This document shows positions 35,917-46,634 of a stretch of 64,000 nucleotides of DNA, one piece after another. A program made the position numbers and the translations under genes. The stretch lies in the NCBI RefSeq assembly GCF_026151205.1, contig NW_026971776.1, positions 1 to 64,000 of the forward strand. Reading direction: 5' to 3'. Under the pieces are notes generated by a model. That model saw nothing but the letters and a program-made list of their open reading frames with translations. It was not told the DNA's origin and searched no databases. Origin of the DNA: Bolinopsis microptera. Taxonomy: Eukaryota; Ctenophora; Tentaculata; Lobata; Bolinopsidae. The stretch's first letter is position 1, and each line of letters begins with the position of its first letter.

Positions 35917-36637
35917 ATGTTGACTTCTCTTCGTAAAAAAGTTAAATATGCTAAAAATCGAGGACTGAAATCACACCAAATAGTTGACATTTTGAAAACA
36001 GAAGAACACATCGTGTGCCTGATACTCTACGCGTGCAGATTCTATGTAAGTAGCTGTCAACTAATATACAATAATAATAATATGTTTTTACCGTTTTACT
36101 TTTCAGTTTTATGTCAACCGAGACTCGAGAGCGCAACTAGAGGCATTCTCAACCAATACTATGTTTTAATTTACCAGGCAAATGAGGAGTTAATTCCGGT
36201 GAATAGGAGTTAAACCCCAGGTACTATTTTAACTATTTATCTTTTAAGTAAGTACACTAACTTTTAAACTATGCCCAGCAAGTTTGAAACGGATGGTTAC
36301 AGTCCTATTCATTATCCTGAGGCCTCTCATACTCTGTATAAATAAACAAACCATCGTAACACAGGTTGGATCAACATTCAACAACCCCTGGTCACTGAAC
36401 GAAATTAAACGGCAGTACAACAGCCTGACTGATTCTGCTCAGAGTGACGTCTATTGTGTGTTATTGCAGACAGTGATCATAGACCAGTTCCAAAGATTCA
36501 TATCGGCCAATGAAGATGAGTCCGTTGTAACTGAGTCAGAACCATCTTTAGTTCACGAACACGGTTTAAACAAATGTCCATTCTGTAACGTAGAGATCGC
36601 ACCAAATGATAAATCCTCAAATCGGATTACAGACAGG
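35917..36637 (+). CDS. Gene-like exons inside the CAGT element
   Basis: Exon A 35917-36045 starts at ATG (MLTSLRKKVKYAKNRG), has a cysteine-containing middle and ends at a perfect donor TAT|GTAAGT. Exon B starts at 36107 after TTTTCAG and encodes FYVNRDSRAQLEAFSTN, stopping at 36169. Exon C 36365-36637 lies between ACACAG and AGG|GTAAGT and encodes 91 residues including NNPWSLNEIKRQYNSL and a CPFCNVEI zinc-ribbon-like pair. The B-to-C connection is not established because B ends in a stop codon. Splice signals and protein-like frames suggest a once-expressed gene, now perhaps broken. I do not recognise the N-terminal part. Confidence 0.4.
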
Positions 36638-37219
36638 GTAAGTTATTGTGTGGGGGAGGGGGGAGGTGGTATAGTACACATACGTTAGGCTCTTACTAAT
36701 TCGCTCGCCCAAAAATTTCTCCGACGTGACTTTTATTATTATTATTTCTCCGTAGCTTAGTGCACTAGATTCCCACTATCGGAATCGTTCTGAATAGCCG
36801 ATCCTTACCAACTCCGTGGATCCGACTGGTGGTGTCTGATCCAGTGAATGAGTGGCATAGAAATCGTGCAGAAAGCCCAATTACGGTATCCTAACATCCT
36901 GTCACGTGATTATCGATTGGGTAATCATTGATAACCCAATCAGTTTCGCTAACGAGATAAACAAATTGCTTGATAACTTCGTCATTTTCAATCCGTTTCG
37001 CGCCATCTTTTCAGATCATATTCCGAATGTAATGGCCTATTGCAATATGTTATAGTGCAGTTTACAGCATGTTCGCAAACACGAGTACATGTTGATTATA
37101 AGACTCAACGTATGTGTATTGACTCATGGCACCCCCACTCCCCCTAAACGTAACTTGGAGGATATTTTGATTTCTAAGTGTTATTTAACGACCACGTTGC
37201 TGCTATAATACCGATTTGA

Positions 37220-37530
37220 AACATTACTTATACAGGGGGCAGCACTTATCGTGTTTACCATCAGCTGCAGGCGTGGGATGAGAATGACCTTATAGATCCG
37301 ATAAGCTGGGGAATGGGGATGGAAGATGAACAATGGGGCGCATGTTCCAGTGACCACTCTTATGAGTACAGCTCCGAAAAAGCTCATTCAAAACATCAGT
37401 TGCAACTGTTTTATGTTTAAAGTCAGGTTGTGGCAATGCTTGTTCATGCAGAAAAGCAGGAATACATTGTGGATCAACCTGCCTCAAATGTCAGCACAAT
37501 TGCACCAATGTGCCAGCTGAGGACTCATAA
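37220..37530 (+). pseudogene. Broken C-terminal exon with CxCRK cysteine-rich tail
   Basis: Protein-like sequence runs through three frames in succession. The first (from about 37220) contains TYRVYHQLQAWDENDLIDP and SWGMGMED. The second (about 37335-37420) contains VPVTTLMSTAPKKL and ISCNC. The third (about 37420-37530, stop TAA) contains CGNACSCRKAGIHC and CLKCQHNC. From family knowledge, this order (a DPxxWGW-like box, PVxTxxxxAP, CNC, then CSCRK and a C-x2-C tail) occurs at the C-terminus of an abundant multi-copy metazoan protein family of unknown function. I infer that two frameshifts have broken one original frame. The position just inside the right inverted end suggests it belongs to the element's cargo. 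Confidence 0.55.
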
Positions 37531-38297
37531 GTAAGACTCTTATCTAGTATATATGGTTATATAAAGTACTGCTTCGATTTTCCGATTAGTTTAATGAAAA
37601 GTTGTCAATTATTCGTGTTATGTAATTTTAAAATATTTTGATCGAAAATAATTATTATAATTTTTGAATATTTGTTTAATAATCGATTAACTAATTAATT
37701 AATTATTTAATCCAAAGGTTATCAGATAAAAAGATGTTCTCTTTTATGTTTTGAACACACTGGTTCAATCTAGAACCTTCTACGACATTCAGAAGTCGTT
37801 TTATTAGCGGAGATTCAATGTGGTAAAAGGTGGTAAATAGTGGTTATTCTTTACAAATTTCGAAAATTTTACAAGTCCAAAATATTGAAAGTGAAAATTT
37901 TCAAAAGTTTTATAAAAATTAGTTCATTATACGTGGAATGTAATTGTGAACATTTTTATCAAAATATATTTTTGAAATATTTGAAAATTTTTTAATTATT
38001 TAATTAATTAATTAAATAATTTATTTTTGAAAAAGTTGTTAAAGAGAAAGTTGTTCTTCTTTGTTTTCTAAACACACTGCTTTAAACTAAAATCTTCTAG
38101 GATATTCAGAACGTGACTTATTTGCGGAATACCAAAGTGGTAAAAAGGTGGTAGAAAAGTGGTAATTGTGGATTTTCCTGAAGTCTTTTTTTTTGGGAAT
38201 TCTCTGGAATGATTCCTGGGACCTGTCCCGAAAATATCCCGTTAAAATCGCTTTGTTGCGAATTTTGTCCGACAAAAAGACGTATTTGACTGTACTA

Positions 38298-39218
38298 TAG
38301 CACATGATTAATTAATTTACATCATCGTCTATATTACCACAACAGTTTATAACATATTGCTCGTTATCGAGTTCATTCGAGTCTATGACGAGAAGTTGTA
38401 ATAGGTACAAAATCAGTCTGGGTGACTCCGTACGGTGATAGCAATCTGTCGTTGCGAAGGTCGTAACTGCGTCTCCAATCAGTAATGTTATGCTGATGCG
38501 GTTGAGGAGGCTGCGTCTTGTCGTTTATCACCCGTGGTAGTCACCAGTTGCGTACCTAGCGGCTTGTGATACTGAAAATAATTCTGGTTAGTAACCCGAA
38601 AGGAGATATTGATTCTGAGGACTTACACTACTACATTGTTTCAGTATAATATAGACATAGCGTAAGTCCTGAAGAGGTCGAGCATGCTTACCGAGCAATA
38701 TCGCGGTTATTAACACAGCTCGCTGTGACACTGAGTAATTAGTATCACAGGGATACTCTGGCAAAAACTGCGAGATTAGATTTAAAAAGATAGTATATTT
38801 AGCCCAAAAGTGGGGTCGTTAAGTTATTAAAACGTTAATTTCGTAAAAGTTAGTGCTTAAAATTTAAGTGTTTAAAATCAATGTTGCGTAGTATAATAAG
38901 TGATTAAAGTTGAAAGTGATAATCTGTTTCTTGCTCTTGTGAGTGGGTCGATCATATACCCTGAATCGCAGTCGACGAAGTAAGAGTCCTCCTGAGTGGA
39001 GATTCCCGCCCCGCCAACTACGACTCGAATTGACGTGATCAGTGCTTAAAATTTATATAGTTAGCCCCAAAAGTGGGGTCGTTGAAGTTATTAAAACGTT
39101 AATTGCGTAAAAGTTAGTGCTTAAAATTTAAGTGTTTAAAATCAGTGTTGCGTAGTATAACTATAATAAGTTCGATCTCGAACACGCAGTGAAATATAAT
39201 GCTTAGATACTCGTCTCG
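38298..39218. repeat. Non-coding stretch with a 120-bp direct duplication
   Basis: A block containing CCCAAAAGTGGGGTCGTT and, further on, AGTTAGTGCTTAAAATTTAA occurs at about 38797-38905 and 39060-39166. The sequence follows, on the minus strand, the C-terminus of the membrane-protein remnant at 39219-39560. It could therefore be 3' UTR or LTR sequence of a retroelement. I could not find a second LTR in the window. Confidence 0.5.
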
Positions 39219-39560
39219 TTAAGCGTTAGTGAGTGGAGCGGCGGCGGTGGTTGAAACGTCCGGATAGATGGATCTATACCCTTGTTGTAGGTATGGTGTC
39301 ACGAAGTTTCGTGGCAATGTTTCCAGTCTGTACCTTTCCTCAGGTATCGGGGGTGTCGGCGCAGTTGGTGGTTTATCACCTATGTTTACCATCAAGGAGG
39401 GATTTGCAGGCAGCTGCAGTCCGAACAGCTTGCGTTTGGCGCGATGATATCCTTGAACATATTGACCAGGAATAGGAAAACGAGAATTAATGCAATCCAT
39501 GCCGCGATCGTTAGGTATCGTTGAATTGATTTGATCTTTTCGATGGTACCCTTAAGGGGA
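39219..39560 (-). pseudogene. Membrane-anchored C-terminus remnant, possibly retroelement Env-like
   Basis: On the minus strand one frame (39560 down to about 39410) gives a basic start and a clear hydrophobic segment (LTIAAWIALILVFLFLVNMF). A second overlapping frame (to stop near 39219) continues with a proline-rich tail (PPTAPTPPIPEER). The two are offset, so the reading frame appears broken near the end of the membrane segment. The upstream part is cut off by the TTAA-flanked element at 39556. A single membrane anchor and short proline-rich tail would suit the end of an envelope-like protein of an old retroelement, but no catalytic domain confirms this. A host membrane protein is possible. 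Confidence 0.35.
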
Positions 39561-41345
39561 GATACACCAAAAACGTTTTTGCTCCGAACATCGTTTTTAT
39601 TGTATATTATGGTTAAATAGACAAAAAGGATAAGATTGCACACCTTCAAAATTTTCTAAAAATATTCCCTCATCGAGAAAAAAATATTTGTCTTTTTCGA
39701 AAATTTTTAAAATTTGGAGAAGTCTGTCACTGTAATACGATAGTTCGGCCATTTTAAAAGTGTTTTGGCTGATTTTTTTCCCTACTCTTGCCGAAGGCAA
39801 AAAGATCGTAGGGAATAAGTAATCGGGTTTGGATATATGAGGTGGCCCGATGGACCTGCGATGATGACAAAAGTCTGCTCCTTTGAAATATAGACCACTC
39901 CCCTATAATTATGTGTATAGGAAGCGTCTGTTATGCTGCGCGCGACGCTAGCCATGTGTTAATTAATTACAGCGAAATTCCTCCTTCGCAAAGTTATTTT
40001 CCGCAATTTTCTGGATTCATTTATTGTTGATGCGCGGCGCTGCATTGGTCAAATAAATCGTCAATTATTACCATGCACGAATCCCACTCATTTATAAACA
40101 ACATAGTATGTAAATATGGTGCACTTTTTTCCAGTCACACTTTTCACGCAAAAGAATTAATGGTACAAGTACATGGTGGGGAAAATTGATCGTGCGTGGT
40201 TTAACCGCGGCGAAATTCTTGTTTTTACTGAACATTACTTACAATCCGTACAAGAAGCCATTGAAAGGATTATATAATTGAACGATAAATGACGAAGTTA
40301 CAGACCAAACAAGGTCGAAAAAATAAAAATTGAAATTTTTCCCACTTCTAAAGTTGTACATTTCACCAATCACCCGGGTCAGCAGATATCGCTTCAAAAA
40401 TTCTTGTGAGTGTAGCTGATGATCATATCAAACTTTTTGGAGTAGGATTTCTCTCAGATTTGAGTTTTAAGCTATGCAATGTGACCTCAAACGACTTAGT
40501 AAAATTCATCGTAAAAAAGGCAGATTTAAGGCTTAAAATGCCTATAACTCAAAAAGTATCAGTTTTTTTGAAATAATTTTTAAAGGATCGTAATCAGCTT
40601 GGTAAGACGAATCTTTTAATACGACATTTATAATATTTAAAGACACAAAATTTGTAAAAAAATGTGTACAATTTGTACAAAATTTATACAAGGGGGGACC
40701 CTTGTGTTCGAGCTAAGGGTCACGATTATCCACTCCGAACCTCCACGTGGTGTGGCCTGGTTGGCACTAACGGGTGGTGTACTCTCTTAGGAGAGTATAA
40801 AGGCTGAGTCTTGCCAACTCAATTACCATAGGAACCAGGAAAGTAACACTAACAACTCTTAAGTCCCAGGGACATCAACTCTGAACAACAGGTCTAGCAG
40901 GCACAAGACAGTACACGCACCGGATCCAGGAAACAATCAAGTCAATATCAGTCCCTACGCAGAGGTTTAGAACAAAGAAAATTTCGGGCGACACTGTACC
41001 ACTTCCCAGATCACTTACCGGAAGGCGCGTGGCAGACGAAACGTCTAAAGTTTCAGGAGTTACCCAAATTCAGATAATTAGTCTAACGCGCACGTTTTCC
41101 CCTCACAAGCGGAGCCAGGCATCCTGGAACAAGCACTCTAGAATGTTCGGAACAAGTACACAGCGACAGAAGATCACCGAACACCAGAAGATCGAAATCA
41201 TAACATAACTCTAGTTTTAACCAAAGTTCTTTAACTGACTAGGCCGCTTCCAAATTATACCAGATCAACTGAAATTCAGCACCACCCAGTTTTAAGACAT
41301 CCTTACAGGATTCCAGTTTACTAATGTTTACTCACTCTAGCTATA

Positions 41346-42875
41346 ATGCACACTCCCACGAAATCGGATGATAGCAGTCGTTCGACTAACCGATCCAGAT
41401 CACGATCTAAATCCAGACACCGATCTCGATCCAGACACCACCCCTCCTCCTCAAGACACGACACAGGCTCTCCCAATAGAGCATCTTCATCGTGGATCAG
41501 AGCAGGAAAGGATGGCAAACACCGCCCCAGTAAAACTCGGGAATCAGACAGGGAAGTACAGAGGCACCAGGCCACAGGGACAAGCAGAGACAGGAGGGCT
41601 AACAAAGCCCTTAAGGTATCAAAGGGTCAGGTAAATGTAGTGAAAACTGCTAGTGGTGGGTACCAAAAGGTACCTTACCACAAACCGGCTAGGCTCCAAA
41701 CTCAAACCCAGGGTAAGGGGCCGAGAGGAAAGGAGCTAGCCTCCAAATCCAATAACCCCCCAGTACTCAATATCCAGGACCTTCAACATCAAGTACACGC
41801 CACGTACGCCAGAATGTTAGGAAAAGACGCTGACAAGTACGAAGTCAGAGTCATTAGGAGTGATAAAGCGGCGATGACGCGAGAGGATCAGTGGACAATA
41901 CAGTTCGGTGTTGCAGAGCACATAGCACAGGCATCAAAATCAGGTCAGACAGGCGAGCACTTAGCTCATGGAGGTACCAAACTGAAACACAGGGAAATGG
42001 TAATTTTCTGCAACCAAGCAGCAGGGCCATTCTACAAAAGTGGAATCAGTAAAATTAAAGGTTATGAAGCTTTTCTCCCAGGAGAAAAACCACCAGGTAC
42101 AGAAATCTATACAACACTTCCAGGAGTGGCAGCACCTCTACTGCCCAAATTACACGAGCACTTCGTAGCAGGGACCTTCGGGTCATTAACACAAAACCAG
42201 GTTCAAATTTCTAGGAAGGCATGGAGACCAGAAGGGGACAAGGAGACTAGCTGGCACGTCTACCTGGAACTTGATGAGGAAGCTATCCAGTGGCTAAAGA
42301 ACAAAAACTGGCTGTCTCCAATAGGTTTATATGTCCCCATGTGGGGACATCCCAAAGTACCAGGAATCACAGGATTCGTTGCCCCAGACGCCGACATCAA
42401 AGCGCTGATGGCAACACTGAGACAGGAAGAGGAGGAGAACACATCAACAGGAGATAAAACGATAACCCAGGCTAAACCCGAACAGGCAGAAATTTCTTCC
42501 CCACAGGTCACACCCCAGGTCCCGGCTCTAAACAACATCCCTTTGCCGGTGGAGGACGAGAGACTCAGACACGTGACAGGAGGTAGCAAGGACGGGGAAA
42601 ACCTAGAGGACGAGAATTTACTCCTTGATAACCCAGACCAGGAGCTAGCCGTGTTCCAGGATAAGTTGACACCAGACATGGAGCTGGAGCTACTGGATAT
42701 AGCTATCCAGAGTGAACACACCAGTACCCCGATGAGGAGCAGGACAAACTCGGCAAGTAGCAAGAGATCCAGTAGAGATAGCAGTAACTCGCCGAATCAT
42801 CAGGAGGATAGCAAGAGGAGGACACTACCCAAGATCAGTACAGATAGGACGGAATCTGAGAGCTCGCTCGATTAA
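41346..42875 (+). CDS. Retrotransposon ORF1 protein (Gag-like), 509 aa
   Basis: The first of the two LINE proteins, expected to bind element RNA and form particles with it. The N-terminus (residues 9-40) is rich in arginine-serine dipeptides (STNRSRSRSKSRHRSRSR), giving a strongly basic RNA-binding tail. The middle (about 150-350) is globular with aromatic and glycine-rich segments such as GPFYKSGISKIKGYEAFLPG and WLSPIGLYVPMWGHP. The C-terminus is acidic, then serine/arginine-rich. I see no CCHC zinc knuckles, which many I/R1-type ORF1 proteins carry. The ATG at 41346 is the first long-frame start after the UTR. Stop codons and 60 bp separate it from ORF2, which lies in the same frame, so ORF2 must be translated by reinitiation or another bypass. 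Confidence 0.88.
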   Translation: MHTPTKSDDSSRSTNRSRSRSKSRHRSRSRHHPSSSRHDTGSPNRASSSWIRAGKDGKHRPSKTRESDREVQRHQATGTSRDRRANKALKVSKGQVNVVKTASGGYQKVPYHKPARLQTQTQGKGPRGKELASKSNNPPVLNIQDLQHQVHATYARMLGKDADKYEVRVIRSDKAAMTREDQWTIQFGVAEHIAQASKSGQTGEHLAHGGTKLKHREMVIFCNQAAGPFYKSGISKIKGYEAFLPGEKPPGTEIYTTLPGVAAPLLPKLHEHFVAGTFGSLTQNQVQISRKAWRPEGDKETSWHVYLELDEEAIQWLKNKNWLSPIGLYVPMWGHPKVPGITGFVAPDADIKALMATLRQEEEENTSTGDKTITQAKPEQAEISSPQVTPQVPALNNIPLPVEDERLRHVTGGSKDGENLEDENLLLDNPDQELAVFQDKLTPDMELELLDIAIQSEHTSTPMRSRTNSASSKRSSRDSSNSPNHQEDSKRRTLPKISTDRTESESSLD

Positions 42876-42935
42876 CGGGTACAGGTATTCGGTATGTAAC
42901 GTAACACTCCAGGTTTATAATCTTTTCTGTTATCT

Positions 42936-45900
42936 ATGAGTCCCAATAATTCTCGAGAGTCAACATACTCGACTTCAGTGATTCAAATCAACTTAGGTAA
43001 GAGATTTACAGCAGCAACCACACTGCACAAGGAATTAAAAACTAATCAAATCTGTTTAATTCAGGAACCAGTCGTGAGGAAAGGAACAATAGGGAACGTA
43101 CCAAGGAGCCACCAACAGTTTGTGCCGTACACACAGGACAGACCCAGGGTAGCAGCCCTTCTCCCGAAGGATTTAGGAAGAAAAACCATGGTACTATCAG
43201 GACTAAGCTCAGGCGACAATATTACCCTCAGGTGTAGTATAAACAAGGATCTATCTATTATATTGACCTCAATATACATGGATATCACAAAGGACATCCC
43301 TAGCGATCTAATCACAAGGATAGCAAGTTACGCAGAACGAGAGAGACTACCGCTGATAGCATCAGTGGACTCCAACGCACATCACACTGCTTGGGGGCAC
43401 AACAGTACAAACACAAGGGGCAGATCACTTCTACAGTCAATCAGCTCCAACAACCTTGCTATCTGCAATACAGGTAAAACCCCAACTTTTGTAGGTAAAC
43501 AAGGCCATTCTGTTATAGATCTCACACTTTGTAATCAACTAGCACTTAACCTTATTAGAGATTGGAAAGTGGACAAAGGTAAATCCCTTTCCGATCACGA
43601 GGCGATTTCTTTTAAGCTAGGATTAGGGGACCGTGTTAGCTTTGCCACCAGATCCACATCCAAATGCGACTGGGTACTATACAACCAGCTTGTTGCATCA
43701 GAGTTGGACAGACATCCTTTCTGGTTCTCATCAGTCAGCACAGCAACTGACCTCAACTCTCGGCAACATTTTCTCTCGGATATACTGCGAAGAAGCTTCG
43801 ACTCCGCCTGCCCCATCACACGGGGAACCCTGCGATCTTCAGTACCCTGGTGGACAGCTGAACTCACCACAGCCAAGCAGACTGCTAAAGCACTGAGACG
43901 CAAAGCTAACCGAACCAGGAATAATCAAAACTGGGAACTTTCCAGGGAGGCAAACAGGACATATAAAAAACTTCTAACCCAGGCTAAACGTACAAACTGG
44001 AAACAATTCTGCGACAACCTAAAAGGGACCTCAACCCTAGCTAGGGTACACAAAATTCTCAGCTTTAACAAATCATCACAGGGCAACCTCAACAGCGTAA
44101 GGAAACCGGACGGTACACTAACGGAGACGCCACAGGAAACACTAACAGTACTTAGTGACACACTCATCCCTAGCGACGGAGCAGTGATAGATCAAACTCC
44201 GTATCATGGAGGAGATCCACTAACCATTATCCAGATTACAGCTCCCAACAGGGTTGATAGAGCAGTACGCGAACTACAGCTCAAGAAAGCAGCTGGTCCT
44301 GACCAAATTAGGAACGAGATGATAATCAATGCCTGGGATCTCATCAAAGATCCGGTCCGCATGATATTTCACAACTCATTGGCACTAGGAATCACGCCAG
44401 AACCATGGCACCACACCACAGGTTGTATTATTCCAAAACCTCTCAAGTCAGATTACACTAACCCTAGAGCCTTCAGGATTATTTCTCTAACCTCTAGCTT
44501 TCAAAAACTGCTAGAAAGGCTTATACTCTGGCACCTCGAACTGGACCTCAAAATACCAGCTAAACTCACCAAAAACCAACATGGATTCAGGAAAGGTAAA
44601 TCAACGGAATCAGCGATTCATCTACTAACCCGCAGGATCGAAGATGCGATGGCAACAGGTCATTACGCCCTAGGTGTTTTCCTAGACATCGAACAGGCTT
44701 TTGATGCAGTTAGCTTCACAGCAATTAGAGAAGCCTTGCTGGAAGCCAACATCCCCCCTACTATAGCTCAGTGGATTTTCTTTATGATTAGCAACAGGTA
44801 CATTACTCTAACCTACTGTGATTACAGTATCACAAAACAGGCTACTAAAGGTAGCCCACAAGGAGGAGTACTGTCTCCACTTTTATGGAATCTAACACTT
44901 AACACCTTTCTTAGCAGCCTAGGTATCCACAGCAACTTCGTCCAGGCTTTTGCAGACGATCTGGTAATTCTCATTCGAGGAATATGTAAAGTTACAGTCA
45001 AAGATATAGCCCAACAACAACTCAGTAACATCAGCAGTTGGTGTACGAGCAAAGGCCTAAAACTCAGTGGTACCAAGAGTACGGCAATCCTGTTTACTAC
45101 AAAACGGGACAATACCCTAGACTCCCCGCTAGTTGTTGATGGTATTACAGTCCCCACGGTTAATAGTACAGTCTATCTAGGTGTTACCTTTGACCAGAAA
45201 CTAAACTGGGGTCCTCACATCCTAAAAAAATGTGATAAGGCCATAGGACAACTCCACGCTTGCAAACAAGCGGTAGGAAAAGTATGGGGCATCTCGCCAG
45301 CTGGGGTGAGATGGATATTTAACCAAGTCATCATTCCTTCACTAGGGTATGCAGCGGTTGTTTGGCAACACTCAACTGACAGAAGCTACATCACGGTTAG
45401 AATGGAGACAGTACAACGACAAGCAGCCCTCATGATCACTAGAGGACTGAAAAGCACTCCAACTCCCAACCTAGAAATTATGGCTAGTCTCCAGCCTATC
45501 AGTTTTAAACTTAAATCCTTAGCAATCAAATCTGCCTTGAGGCTTAAATTACAAGGAACCTGGAATAATCAGTACAACTACAACCAGATAGGACTTTGTA
45601 AATCTCACGCCTACAACGCGGAGAAAATGCTAGCTAACATTAATTACACAGGGTGCGTATTACTTGACAACATTCCCAAGGTTATCATGCTGGACAGACG
45701 CTTCAAGGTAATTATCCAGGACAGGAAAACTGCGATTAGCTACATCGAAGAAATCTCACCTAACATCTGGCAGATCTTCACAGATGGATCGAAAGCAAGC
45801 GGTAATACAGGTGCGGGATTCTGTGTCATCAAAGGAACACAGGAATTCCACAGAGTCAGTTATCAACTTGGTAAACTAGCAACAGTTTACCAATGCGAGC

Positions 45901-46634
45901 TATTTGCTCTCCACATGGCTAGTATTTGGATCAAAGAAAATATAGGTACAACATCAATCATAAATCTCTTCTCAGATTCCCAGGCCTCACTCCTAGCGTT
46001 AACCAGCACCAGCATCAGCTCCAGACTAGTGCTGGACATTGCTGACCAACTTAACACATCAGGTACATCCCACAAAGTAGAACTCAGGTGGGTTCCTGGA
46101 CATGAAGGAGTACACGGTAATGAACTAGCTGACGAACTAGCAAGGGAGGGATCCAGCAGCACCCCCATTGGACCTGAACCCTTCCTCCCACTCTCGGAAG
46201 GCATAATCAACACCCACATAAAAGATTACCTCTTCAATCTCCATATCAAGAAGTATAAACAGGTGGCACTCAGTGACAAAGGAAAAACCCCACTAACATT
46301 TTTCCTCAACAAAAACAGGTACAAGATAATCAACATCACAGGTACTCACATCAGATGGCTAACATGGCTACTATCAGGACACAGCCCACTAGCATACTTC
46401 CAGACGGTAGCAAACAACGCCAAATTCGAAACACAAGACTGTGAACACTGCCCAGGGGAAGCAGAAACATCACAACACTTCCTATGTGAATGCATCCAGC
46501 TGATGACAACTAGACTGAGGATATTTGGTAAACCCATCCTAACAATTGAGGAACTCATCAATAGTAAACTCGACCACATTATCAAATTTGTGGAAAAGTC
46601 ATCAAGGTTTGACAGAGACGATCTATTTGGATAA
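42936..46634 (+). CDS. Retrotransposon ORF2: endonuclease, reverse transcriptase, RNase H, 1232 aa
   Basis: This protein nicks target DNA and copies the element RNA into it. Endonuclease, about residues 13-235: QEP with the catalytic glutamate at 44, DSNAHHTAWG near 143 and SDHEAISF near 220. Reverse transcriptase, about 430-720: LGVFLDIEQAFDAV near 580 with the first aspartate, KGSPQGGVLSPLLWNL near 640, and FADD at 672-675. RNase H, about 945-1075: FTDGSKASG with aspartate 950, CELFALHMA near 988, FSDSQASLLAL near 1012 and WVPGHEGVHGNELADELA near 1052-1069. A C-terminal zinc-binding-like segment CEHCPGEAETSQHFLCEC lies near 1170. All catalytic residues I can check are present and no stop interrupts the frame. 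Length and domain order fit I/Nimb-like LINEs. Confidence 0.95.
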   Translation: MSPNNSRESTYSTSVIQINLGKRFTAATTLHKELKTNQICLIQEPVVRKGTIGNVPRSHQQFVPYTQDRPRVAALLPKDLGRKTMVLSGLSSGDNITLRCSINKDLSIILTSIYMDITKDIPSDLITRIASYAERERLPLIASVDSNAHHTAWGHNSTNTRGRSLLQSISSNNLAICNTGKTPTFVGKQGHSVIDLTLCNQLALNLIRDWKVDKGKSLSDHEAISFKLGLGDRVSFATRSTSKCDWVLYNQLVASELDRHPFWFSSVSTATDLNSRQHFLSDILRRSFDSACPITRGTLRSSVPWWTAELTTAKQTAKALRRKANRTRNNQNWELSREANRTYKKLLTQAKRTNWKQFCDNLKGTSTLARVHKILSFNKSSQGNLNSVRKPDGTLTETPQETLTVLSDTLIPSDGAVIDQTPYHGGDPLTIIQITAPNRVDRAVRELQLKKAAGPDQIRNEMIINAWDLIKDPVRMIFHNSLALGITPEPWHHTTGCIIPKPLKSDYTNPRAFRIISLTSSFQKLLERLILWHLELDLKIPAKLTKNQHGFRKGKSTESAIHLLTRRIEDAMATGHYALGVFLDIEQAFDAVSFTAIREALLEANIPPTIAQWIFFMISNRYITLTYCDYSITKQATKGSPQGGVLSPLLWNLTLNTFLSSLGIHSNFVQAFADDLVILIRGICKVTVKDIAQQQLSNISSWCTSKGLKLSGTKSTAILFTTKRDNTLDSPLVVDGITVPTVNSTVYLGVTFDQKLNWGPHILKKCDKAIGQLHACKQAVGKVWGISPAGVRWIFNQVIIPSLGYAAVVWQHSTDRSYITVRMETVQRQAALMITRGLKSTPTPNLEIMASLQPISFKLKSLAIKSALRLKLQGTWNNQYNYNQIGLCKSHAYNAEKMLANINYTGCVLLDNIPKVIMLDRRFKVIIQDRKTAISYIEEISPNIWQIFTDGSKASGNTGAGFCVIKGTQEFHRVSYQLGKLATVYQCELFALHMASIWIKENIGTTSIINLFSDSQASLLALTSTSISSRLVLDIADQLNTSGTSHKVELRWVPGHEGVHGNELADELAREGSSSTPIGPEPFLPLSEGIINTHIKDYLFNLHIKKYKQVALSDKGKTPLTFFLNKNRYKIINITGTHIRWLTWLLSGHSPLAYFQTVANNAKFETQDCEHCPGEAETSQHFLCECIQLMTTRLRIFGKPILTIEELINSKLDHIIKFVEKSSRFDRDDLFG

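Larger units (their letters stand above)
34928..38292. mobile_element. 3.37-kb element with 0.63-kb inverted ends, CAGT termini and TA duplication
   Basis: Begins CAGTCAAATCCG after TA (34926-34927) and ends CGTATTTGACTG before TA (38293-38294). The ends are inverted repeats of about 630 bp (34928-35570 and 37665-38292), AT-rich and partly built from two tandem sub-units. CAGT termini with TA duplication resemble Tc1/mariner-type elements, but no DDE transposase is visible. Inside are gene-like exons on the + strand (35917-36169, 36365-36637 and 37220-37530). It may be a non-autonomous element that captured host-like coding sequence, or an unrecognised family whose own gene has decayed. Confidence 0.8.

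Noticed and set aside
37290-37487. 65-codon minus frame
   Set aside because: Overlaps the CxCRK-type sequence, whose + strand content is far more informative.
42260-42763. 167-codon minus frame opposite ORF1
   Set aside because: Shadow of the Gag-like ORF1; serine-rich antisense translation with no features.
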